A program made the translations under genes and the position numbers. 64,000 bases of DNA from Macquaria australasica (taxonomy: Eukaryota; Chordata; Actinopteri; Centrarchiformes; Percichthyidae). Shown one piece after another: positions 56,100 to 64,000 of this stretch (its first letter is position 1; the number at the start of each line of letters is the position of its first letter). The stretch lies in contig SEMN01001346.1 of NCBI GenBank assembly GCA_005408345.1, positions 1 through 64,000 on the forward strand, read 5' to 3'. The notes below the pieces were generated by a model. That model saw only the letters and a program-made list of their open reading frames with translations, did no database searches and was not told the origin of the DNA.

Positions 56100-56552
56100 G
56101 GGTTGTTCCACTTATGCAGCGTTTTTCTGTTGCATTTGTTTTCGGAGATTGTGTGTTTATGACTGTATTTGCAGCGTGTTTGCCATTAATGATTAGTTTT
56201 GTCTTTCTGCAGCACATTTTTTTTATTTGCAGCACATTTCCATTGTTGTATTAGTTTTGGCTTTTGTGTTTTTGATTTTGCATCGTTTCTAAAGCTGCAG
56301 CACGTTTCTCCTAATTGGAAATGTTTTGGGCTGTTGTAGCACGTTGGCCCTTGTCGGCCACGATACAAATCTGTATTAGAATATAGCTTCCACACAGCTG
56401 CCAATTCCTGTTTTTCTGTGTGTAATTGTGAACTGTACCTCACATCTTCAGAGGTGTTACTGATAATAATACAATGGCTGTAAGAACAGTGTTGAGTATA
56501 CACTAATTATTATTCCATAACCTGCTGTCTCAAACAGGTCTCACTCTGAAGA

Positions 56553-59055
56553 ATGGAAGATGACTACGCCACCTCACTGTATAACAGCTCTAATGACAGC
56601 AACAACAGCTCACTGCTGGACCAACATGACTACTGCGACATCACCACCTTGTGGAACAACTTTGATCTTTTCACGATCTTTGATTATAGCAGCATGACTT
56701 CACAGCACAACACCTCTGATATCAACAAAATGGAGTCCGACATTCAGTCCGTTTTATATGTGACGAGGTGGATCGTCATCTGCATCGGCCTCCCTTTGAC
56801 CCTACTGGCCATCTACCCTCTTTATTCCCTGGTGTGTAGGTTGTGATTTATATTAATGTATTTGCAGTATGTGTCAGTGTGTCTGGGAAGGATCTTGATT
56901 GATTTTGTGGCGGGAGGAAAGCAGGTGTTGGGGTATGGAAGCGAGTGTTGAAATAAAAAATTCAGTCATTATAGGGTTCAGGCTACAAAATAGTTCATAC
57001 AATGTATTGTCCAACTACATCTAAAGACAAGGGCAGAATATCTCTCTTTAACTGCTAAATGCTCCACTATGTTCACCAGCTAGTCGATAACTTCTTACTA
57101 CGTCTGTCTGCCATTTCCTGCTGAGCAGGTAGTGTACAGTGGGTTTTTAGAGCTTTTTCCCTGAAACCAGCTGCCTGCTGTGGCCGAAAACAACGCTAAT
57201 GTGAGCGACGAGACTGAACCAAAAAAGTAAAGCTGGGGAACAGAAAAAAAACAAGACAATGAGCTGTGAAACTCTAAAGCTTGTAGAGATTATGTGATAA
57301 TTTGTTGTGGCTTGATCACTATGACAGTTGTGATGATCCATCCATTGTGTGTACAAAAATATTGATTATAGCCGCTTTAAAGGGAAACTCCAGTTTTTTT
57401 AAGCCTGGGCCCTATTTTTTATTAATTTTTTTTTTTTTTACAATTCTGGGGTCGAAATCACTAATACTTACCAAAGGTATTGGAATTGGTCCAGTAGATT
57501 GCCTCTGCCCACATCCACGAACGAGCTGCAATGTAATTCAATGATGGCAATTGCACCTGTGAAAAGTTTGTCCACTTAAAGTGCTTGTTTTTGCTACTGA
57601 CATGCTCAGACTGTTATTGTAAGTGTCTGACAACATTATGGAAAGGATCCCTACAGAGACAGACTGTTTTGTTAAAGAGTAAGATCCTTTTTGTTTAAGC
57701 AGAAACAGAAAGTCTCGCTCTGAAATCTCGCGAGAGGTTGAGTTGTTGCAGGAAGACAAAAGGATCTTACTCTTTAACAAAAGGTCTGTCTCTGTAGGGA
57801 TCCTTTCCAAAATGTTGTCAGACACTTTGAATAACACTCTGAGCCTGTCAGTGGCAAAAAAAAGCACTTTTAGTGGATGGACTTTTCACGGGCGCAATTG
57901 CCCACAAGAATTACGTTGCAGCCTGTTCACAGATTCCAGCTGAGGCGATCTACTGGACCAATTCCAAAACCTTTAGTAAGTATTAGTCATTTAGAGTAAA
58001 AATAGGTCCCAGGTTTAAAAATACCAGACTTTCCCTTTAAGCATGATCCATGTTTTGTTGCCACTTTACATCTTCCTCTTGTCATTGTTGAATCTGTCAC
58101 AGGAGATCTCAGGCACCACTGAATAGATAGATTTCTTCACTGTTTGTACACTGATTTGGCCAACCAATTAAGAGTTTAAAAATGCATAAATGTCCATGTT
58201 TTCCTGCAGGTGCGAAATGATCACATTGCTCCGATCTTCGTCATCAACCTCCTCATCTCTGACCTCATTCAGTTCTGCTGCATGATCGTATGGGTGGTAA
58301 AAATCAGGGCTCGTCACCTCTACAACATCACTTACTTCATTTACGTCTTTGGTCTGATGACCAGTATTGGCTTCATGGTCTGTGTTGCTTTGGAAAGGTA
58401 TCTGTCTGTCCTTCCAGTATGTGTGTAATTCTGAGGCATCCTCCAAGTCAGGACTTTGGTGTATCTCATAATATTCAGACTTGTATCTCTGTCTATCTTG
58501 TATTACAGGTATCTGGTCATTGCCTGGCCACTGTGGTACCGCTTTGAACGAACCATCAGTGTCTCTGTGGTGGTCTGTGTTGTGGTCTGGACCCTTTCTT
58601 TCGTCACAATCCTTTTTGTCAGTTTGGCATCTGAATTCTTCTATCCGTTTATCATCCTCTCCATCATCCTCCTCCTCCCCTTCCCCATGCTCGTATTCTC
58701 CCTGGCTGGGACCCTCAAATCGCTGTCTGCTTCCATCGCGGTCCCCTCTGAGGAAAAACGACGAATTGTGGGAGTTTTGGTTCTGGTGCTGCTCAATTAC
58801 ACACTGCTGTTCTTGCCCACCATCGTTTTGGCGTACTGCCGAAGAGATCACTCTTTCATCCAGGGTCTGTCTTTCACCTTGATCCAGTTCAGTCCTCTTG
58901 CCGACTTGGTTCTGTATGTTTTCATGAGGAAAGGGACCATAGACAAGCTTTTGGCCTGTCTGTGTCTCTGGAGGATGGACAACAATGAAAACAACAGATC
59001 ATCACTGGTCAGTAGATTGTCAGCTGTAAGTAGGCAGATACTATTTGCAAAATGA
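56553..59055 (+). CDS. Class A G protein-coupled receptor, GPR4/OGR1-like (complete)
   Basis: Exons 56553-56831, 58210-58397 and 58509-59055 join in frame to 337 residues. The N-terminus is rich in glycosylation sites (YNSSND, NNSS, HNTSD). The helices read WIVICIGLPLTLLAIYPLYS (TM1), FVINLLISDLIQFCCMIVW (TM2, Asp kept), YVFGLMTSIGFMVCVALERY (TM3, ERY), VVVCVVVWTLSFV (TM4 Trp), IILLLPFPMLVFSLAG (TM5 Pro), VGVLVLVLLNYTLLFLPT (TM6) and FSPLADLVLYVFMRK (TM7, DLxxY). The VRNDH, EKRRIVGVLVLVLL and FSPLADLVLYVFMRKG patterns fit a teleost group usually labelled GPR4-like or OGR1-like. Oddities: no GN motif in TM1, no TM6 CWxP Trp, and no Cys at the TM3 start or in loop 2. Ligand unknown. The 58168-58851 reverse ORF is a shadow. 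Confidence 0.88.
57045..57240 (-). repeat. Interspersed repeat, family B (reverse)
   Basis: AAATGCTCCACTATGTTCACC, TGTCTGCCATTTCCTGCTG (near TCTGTCTG) and GGTTTTTAGAGCTTTTTCCCTGA-type text (core TTTTTAGAGCTTTTTCCC) are complements of the blocks in the copies at 9545 and 27178. Confidence 0.7.
57372..58040. mobile_element. Long palindromic DNA element in GPCR intron
   Basis: TTTAAAGGGAAACTCCAG at the left end mirrors CCAGACTTTCCCTTTAAG at the right. The arms match along most of their length (TTACCAAAGGTATTGGAATTGG against CCAATTCCAAAACCTTTAGT; GGATCCCTACAGAGACAGAC against GTCTGTCTCTGTAGGGATCC). The centre lies near 57725. About 670 bases, able to form a large hairpin. Short ORFs on both strands are mirror images of each other. 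Confidence 0.85.
58398..58508 (+). other. Short intron at the ER|Y codon of GPCR gene 1
   Basis: 111-base intron interrupting the Arg codon of the TM3 ERY motif. The donor side reads AAAG|GTATCTGTC and the acceptor side ACAG|GTATCTGGT, so AGGTATCTG occurs across both boundaries as a 9-base direct repeat. Confidence 0.8.
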
Positions 59056-59269
59056 CACCTGACAGTAGATAAAAGGGAGGTATTTTTACGTCATTTCAGC
59101 ATTGGCTGAAGATGGCCTCAACAAAGTGAACAGGAAGAGGACGGTCAGCTGCCATTTCTGGACACCTGTGTTCATGTAAAGGTTGACGGGAACAGTAGGT
59201 TTCTTGTAAACAGAACCACTCCAACATCTTAATTTTAACTAAAACCACCATTTACAACATAACAGATCA
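59056..59269. other. 3' flank of GPCR gene 1
   Basis: Probable 3' UTR start; nothing else recognised before the Penelope-like remnant. Confidence 0.4.
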
Positions 59270-59640
59270 GTTGTGGGGACCCTCCTACACAGAACAGAAC
59301 ATCTTATCAGTGAGGAGGAAGAGGATAGGGAGAGGGAGGTGCAGCATGGCACTAAAAGCCAACTCGTCCAAAGAGCTATAACTGTAGACCAAGACGGACA
59401 CTGTTCACTTAACAGGAACCACCACAAGCATCCCAGTGGGACTCTCCTACATGGCTGAACTGTCAGAACATTTAGCGAGAGTCTTGAAGTCCCAAGGAGT
59501 CAACACTTACCACGAACCATTTAACACTAAGATCTCTGCTGGTGCATCCTAAAGACAGGACCACTACTCAAACTAGGGTAATGTGTGACATATCATGCAA
59601 CAGCTGTGGGTCAAACAGCAAGGACCCTGAACAAGAGACT
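59270..59640 (+). mobile_element. Penelope-like element remnant (C-terminal reverse transcriptase region)
   Basis: Frames across several shifts give TLLHRTEHLISEEE, EHLARVLKSQGVNTYHEPFN, RSLLVHPKDRTTTQT and SCNSCG. This is the order found near the end of Penelope-like polyproteins just before the GIY-YIG endonuclease. Multiple stops make it non-functional. Confidence 0.6.
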
Positions 59641-60606
59641 GAATGAACGCCGGAAACAGACATCGTCAAGGCATCCCGGTCTCTCTTGGAAAAGAGATCC
59701 TAATCTCAATGAGACTGATTAAATTAAGATTAAATAAAACAATAAAATAAAATCATCCAGTGGTGAAGGGGTCAAAGGTCATCCCCAAGGAGTCAGGGGA
59801 TGCCCAGAGACCCAACTGGGCTACGCTACACCACCATCAGTCATTATAATCACTATTATTCCTAAATCTTTATTTTGACTGTACAGTATTTGTATATTCT
59901 ACAATATATTTTACACAGGAAGAGCCTCATGGCATTTTTTTTTTTTGTCTTTCATACACATTTTCATTTAGTTGTTTGCTTTTTCCCAGTTATAAATAAT
60001 TCAATATTTCCATAACTGTGTTTTGTATACATAGTGTATATTGCTATTGCTGTTGATATTGCATTTCATGTCTGGCTGAAAACCGCATTAACCACATATC
60101 CTTCAGGATATAAATAAAGCTGAAGTTGACTATAAACCATAAACAAGGTCTGTCTGTGACAGCCACATTTCGGAACTATTTATAATTTCCGTTACCGGAC
60201 ATCTTGAAAGGATGTTCGGAAAATGGTCATACAACGCTGGAATGCTTACTGGGTAATGTGCATTGATAAGAGGAGAAAATAATAAATAAATACATAAAAA
60301 GTGGCATCTTGTATCACAAAAATAGACTTACTTTAGAAATAAGTAATCCATGATATAAGTCTCGGGGTAGGGAAGAAATCTAATTACTGACCTGCTGCAT
60401 GTAGTGCCCCACATTATGTGTTTCTAATTCTTTTTCTAATATTACTCTTTTTTTGGAAGAAATTACAAGAATGGCCATGAATCTTTAATAAGAAAATGTA
60501 AATGTAAATTTAAAATATAAATGTTTTATTTATATGCCTCCATGCAATGTTGTTAGGCTGTTTGTTAGGACAATACCATGCTCAACGATGGAAATGTAAT
60601 ATAATA

Positions 60607-60650
<44 letters not shown>

Positions 60651-60954
60651 TATATAATATTAAAAAAACTGCAAAAGCAGAGATTCAACAGAAAGCTCAT
60701 ACAAGTCAAGTCAAGTTTATTTTGAAAGCCCAATATCACATACAATGAGTCAGCGGGATTTACAGGACTACTATAAACACTTTTCCCTTCTGACGTGGTC
60801 GGACAACACGTCATACGAACTTGTTCTTTTCTAGCATACCTTGGCCCTAATGTGCATGCTTTTTTTTCTTTTTTGTTAAATCTTACCTGCAGGTTGTATT
60901 TGGGGCACCATTGAAAATAATAAGCTTTAATTGAACTTTAATGTGCATTTTCAG
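59641..60954. other. Spacer between GPCR units
   Basis: Contains a (TA)n array at 60609-60657 and a CAAGTCAAGTTTATTTTGAAAGCCCAATATCACA repeat (core CAAGTCAAGTTTATTTTGAA) at 60710-60760, typical of fish interspersed repeats. No exons. Confidence 0.55.
60609..60657. repeat. (TA)n microsatellite
   Basis: About 20 TA units followed by an imperfect TATATAATATTA tail. Confidence 0.95.
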
Positions 60955-61430
60955 TAAAAATACCAGAGGAAGACATAGGCATGAAAAAACCATGCAGTCT
61001 GATGTTTTATAGCAAGAGTGCCATTTACAATAATCTCAGATTTCGCAAAGTGCAAATTCTCTCTTCCTTAGGAGCATGAGTAGATTATCAGGAACCTCCT
61101 GTGTGCCATTACTAACCACATTACTATACACTGTGTGGATACAGAGAAACATTCATGATGTGGTTCTGCAGCTTTCAAAGGTAAAGTTTGTGTTGCATTA
61201 CTTCCCTCCTTCTATGCAAAATGTTATACATAAAGACTGCGGATGTTGTGATACAGTGCAAATTAATATGCAAACTGTAACAGCTGCCAAATCCTGTTCT
61301 TCTCTGTGTAATGTTTTGCATTATGGGTACAGTGTATTTTTGAGAATTGTACCTCATAGCTGTGAGGGGTAACACAATGTCTGTGAAAACAATCAAACTA
61401 ACAAATCAAACAAACTATAACCTGCTTCTT
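60955..61430 (+). pseudogene. Relic GPCR unit: 5' exon and pre-coding segment only (copy 2 of 3)
   Basis: 60955-61185 (AATACCAGAGGAAGACATAG to GCAGCTTTCAAAGGTAAAGT) matches 53970-54235. 61280-61425 (ACAGCTGCCAAATCCTGTTC, TGTACCTCATAGCTGTGAGG, ACTATAACCTGCT) matches 56390-56525, the DNA immediately before the coding exon of GPCR gene 1. Where the coding exon should begin the match stops (CTTCTTTTCCATGTC), and no receptor coding sequence follows. This looks like a duplicate that lost its coding exons and most of the intron. Confidence 0.6.
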
Positions 61431-62439
61431 TTCCATGTCTAACTTGTCTCTACAATATATTATACTATGTTCTATTTCTGTGATGCCGCAGGTAGCTGGA
61501 GGTGGAGTTCATCACTGTAGTTGGAGGGCCTCCACACATCTCATTCATCCACACACACCACACCTTATTGTATTTTTCATTTGATTTGGGTTAACATTAT
61601 GCTCTTTGTTAACATGAATTAAATATTTATTTGTTTTCAACCTGGTTCTCCCTAAGTAGTACAATAGTTCCTCCTGAAATGTCAAATCAAGTAGCATACA
61701 ATGGAAATACTAAAGTAAAGTACCTCAAAACTGTACTTAACAACAGTACATGGGTAAAAGTACTTAGTTTGTTTCCACTACTGCCAATCCTCCACAACAT
61801 TTAGCAATGGACACCGAAAACATCCAGGCCGCTCCAAGCATACACCTTCGAATTGTAGGTGTACAAAATTCTGTAAGTTGATGTCTATCATTATTAAGCA
61901 AACCAGATAGTCTTAACAAGACTTTTCTGGTGTCTCACATTTAAATTTAGTTGTTTTCTTTTTCTAAGTTATAACTAATGTATGTCTATCCAAAACTTTA
62001 TCTGTTTTTTTTTAAATATTTTTCTTTTGTTGTTGTTAAAATAAGAAACCAAACTACATACTATTACTTTATCTTAAATTAATATAAGTTTTAGTTTTGA
62101 TGATTTAGTGGTAGACATGCTAGTTTTTAGGATGTTATTCAGAGCAGGTATTTTGCAACAGCTGTTGTGTCCTTGGCAATATGAATAAAATCTTATATCA
62201 CAGTATATATAATTATATATAGAAAGTCAGTTATAAATCAGTTTATAGACAAAAATAGGAATGTTTGCCTTTGACTAACTCACTGAATTATAACCTGACA
62301 AATCAACATACAACAAGATCTCTGCTGGTTGACAAATCTCTATCATCTATATCAACATAGATTACCTGACCATACATGGTACAGACATATACTGGGTTTC
62401 CACCTAGTTTTGTCTCTCACTTCCTTATAAGAGAAGTAA
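61431..62439. other. Spacer, nothing coding
   Basis: AT-rich. 61700-61785 carries an AAAGTACCTCAAAACTGTAC / GTAAAAGTACTTAGTTTGTT repeat related to 55770-55840. No exons seen. Confidence 0.5.
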
Positions 62440-62565
62440 TAGATTAAAATGAACTGCAGGTGCATCACTTGCCACATTTACTGTAGACTGCAGAGAACAA
62501 AGACCAGGCATTCCTGTTGGAAACTCATTCAGGTGGGCTCTTGCAGCTTTCAAAGGTAAATTTTG
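62440..62565 (+). promoter_or_regulatory. Upstream exon/promoter unit of GPCR gene 2 (copy 3 of 3)
   Basis: GGAAACTCATTCAGGTGGGC then CTTGCAGCTTTCAAAGGTAA aligns with the first copy (GGAACTCATTCAGGTTGTCG, CCTGCAGCTTTCAAAGGTAA). A donor follows the same CTTTCAAAG. Inferred non-coding first exon of the receptor at 63659. Confidence 0.55.
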
Positions 62566-63658
62566 TGACATTATATTATAGAGATTATTAAAAAGGATAA
62601 AAGGACTGCAAACAGTCATGAAAATGAATATGCAAATTGTAACAAGCAGACAGCTTTGGACTGTAGGTGTACAGAATACTGCGGTTAAACCAGTTATGTT
62701 TCATTTCATTTGTCTGTTTTTAGCTCTATCCCTTAAATAGTAGGAATTACAAGTATGTGACTGTGTAACAAATACAAAAAAGAATGAAAGAAGAGAAAAT
62801 AACTAAAAAGATAAAAAACAGGCAAACAAAAAGCAGGATTTTGAACTGAATAAAATGAGGTAATGAAAGAAGAAAATGAGATGCACCATTAAGTATGAAA
62901 TCAATAAATAAGAACGTAGTACTGCTGTTTAGACATTTCAGGAAGCTGTTATCGAGTCATGATCAAACTGGTCTTGGTTTATTTATTTAAAGAATGGTGT
63001 TTATTTGTGTTTGCAAATTAACTCTTCATATCTAGAACATACTTACAAAGGCTTTTTTTTTTTTTACAAATTAATCATCTTCTTATTTTTATTATTATTT
63101 TTATTCTTACATTTCCTGTTGTATTTACTGTATGTTCTGACCCAACATTAATCGACTGAGAGGTGTTTGTAGTGACATTTGCAGTTTTCTAGGAAATGAT
63201 GACAGCTGAGATATGAAAAAGAGTTTTTTGTGTTAGGCAGGTTACAGTGACTTAACGATTCAGTTAATGATGTTTTAGTGAAATGAGTTGTAAACATACT
63301 ATAATAACTTATATGTTGAAGTTGTTAGTGTATTGGGGGCATTTTAGCCTTTACTGACAGGAGCCAGTAGAGACAGACAGGACATGAGGACAGAGAGAGA
63401 GATGGGAATGACGTGCAACAGAGGTCCCTGGAACATTTTTATTAAACGTGAAATTACTGAAACATGACATGACCTCACATCAGCACGTAAAAACACTTGT
63501 ATACGTCACTAGAACTTGTTGTACTATCTGAAACTATATTATTTGGTTAAATATTATTAGCAGATAATGTAACAAACATTGAAGAATGACAGTAAAAACT
63601 GAAAAGACTTAACATTGATTGAAACTGATCTCTCAAACAACAGGTTTCACTCTGAAGA
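62566..63658 (+). other. Putative 5' intron of GPCR gene 2
   Basis: Segments align with 54236-55320 of unit 1 (GACTGTAGGTGTACAGAATA; TTCTGACCCAACATTAATCG; GATATGAAAAAGAGTTTTTT). It ends in CTCAAACAACAG directly before the conserved TTTCACTCTGAAGAATGG that carries the start codon. Confidence 0.55.
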
Positions 63659-63835
63659 ATGGGAGAAAACTACAGAAACACCTCACAAGACAAAGGCTAT
63701 AATAACAGCAACATCACCTCTGACTGCAATGATGATAACAAAGAAGGTGTATCCTTCATGTATGTGGTCACATGCATAATCATTTCTATCGGCCTTCCTG
63801 TGACACTCGTGGTCATCTGTGCTCTTTATTTTATG
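63659..63835 (+). CDS. Class A GPCR, paralogue of the 56553 gene (first coding exon only; cut by window end)
   Basis: The ATG sits in the same TCACTCTGAAGAATGG context as gene 1. 59 codons: a glycosylation-rich N-terminus (YRNTSQD, YNNSNITSD), then TM1 YVVTCIIISIGLPVTLVVIC (compare WIVICIGLPLTLLAIY in gene 1) and a donor ATG|GTATGT at the same place as gene 1 (CTG|GTGTGT). The remaining exons should lie beyond 64000. Continuing the frame to 63865 reads intron. Confidence 0.75.
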
Positions 63836-64000
63836 GTATGTACTTTATCTCTGAGATTTATTTAGTTACTGTCTGTGTCATGTGTCTGTCGTACAGTCTG
63901 TAAAGGATCTGGATCTGGCTTGGGGGCTAGGTGTTTTAGTTGGTCCAATGCTTTGGTTTATGACTAAATACCTGCAAAACCAATGACATTGCCATCAGCC
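63836..64000 (+). other. Intron of GPCR gene 2, running off the window
   Basis: Follows the GTATGT donor; its TGTCTGTGTCATGTGTCTGT text resembles the start of intron 1 in gene 1 (TGTGTCAGTGTGTCTGGGAAGG). Confidence 0.5.

Larger units (their letters stand above)
54236..56552 (+). other. Putative 5' intron of GPCR gene 1
   Basis: Lies between the upstream exon and the coding exon. Segments 54390-54715 and 55245-55320 align with 62650-63240 in the second unit. 54720-55235 is an insertion absent from the other unit. A GTACTTGAGTAAATATACTTACGTTAC repeat (core GAGTAAATATACTTACGTTA) lies at 55805-55835 and (CT)n at 56055-56094. Confidence 0.55.
56832..58209 (+). other. GPCR gene 1 intron 1, filled by two repeats
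   Basis: GTGTGT donor at 56832 and CTGCAG acceptor at 58209. The intron contains an inverted family B copy (57045-57240) and a long palindromic element (57372-58040). No exons inside. Confidence 0.75.

Noticed and set aside
58168..58851. 227-codon - strand ORF
   Set aside because: Mirror of receptor exons 2 and 3; Asp/Glu/His-rich with no domain, and the + strand has a full seven-helix pattern.
1..64000. CRISPR arrays, operons or bacterial defence systems
   Set aside because: Introns, microsatellites and vertebrate gene families show a eukaryotic chromosome; no spaced direct repeats of CRISPR form were seen.

Overview
The window looks like nuclear DNA from a teleost fish, probably a percomorph. 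Genes are split by GT-AG introns. Dinucleotide (CA/GT) microsatellites are very abundant. Many interspersed repeats are of kinds common in teleosts (short palindromic DNA transposons, Penelope-like, hAT, LINE and LTR remnants), and the protein-coding genes match vertebrate or fish families. There is no sign of bacterial organisation. All family names come from reading translations against remembered family features; no search was run.

Layout. (1) 1-2010: an extreme GT/GA array with almost no C on the + strand. (2) 2675?-16186, + strand: a multi-exon gene for a nuclear, probably chromatin-associated protein. It combines the C-terminal half of a SET domain, a polyQ tract, a C2H2-like finger, an acidic region, a domain resembling the tyrosine recombinase of Crypton transposons with its catalytic residues eroded, Pro/Ala and AT-hook-like linkers, and a conserved C-terminal Trp/Cys module. 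This is the best candidate for a little-described system. (3) 16187-37235: gene-poor, with Penelope and hAT remnants, several palindromic MITEs, an LTR-like element and an LTR with a tRNA-Pro-like primer site. (4) 37236-43680, - strand: ANKRD49 in two coding exons, apparently intact. (5) 43805-46465: a dead APE-type LINE lying just upstream of ANKRD49. (6) 47611-52765, + strand: a decayed high-affinity choline-transporter-like (slc5a7-like) copy lacking internal exons and frameshifted. (7) 53970-64000, + strand: a tandem cluster of class A GPCR genes (GPR4/OGR1-like). It holds one complete gene, one gene cut by the window end, and a relic between them that keeps only its 5' part. Homologous upstream exons mark all three units.

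The genes do not form a pathway. The region-scale theme is local duplication followed by decay (choline transporter, GPCRs) and mobile-element input, including a host gene that appears to have captured a transposon recombinase domain.
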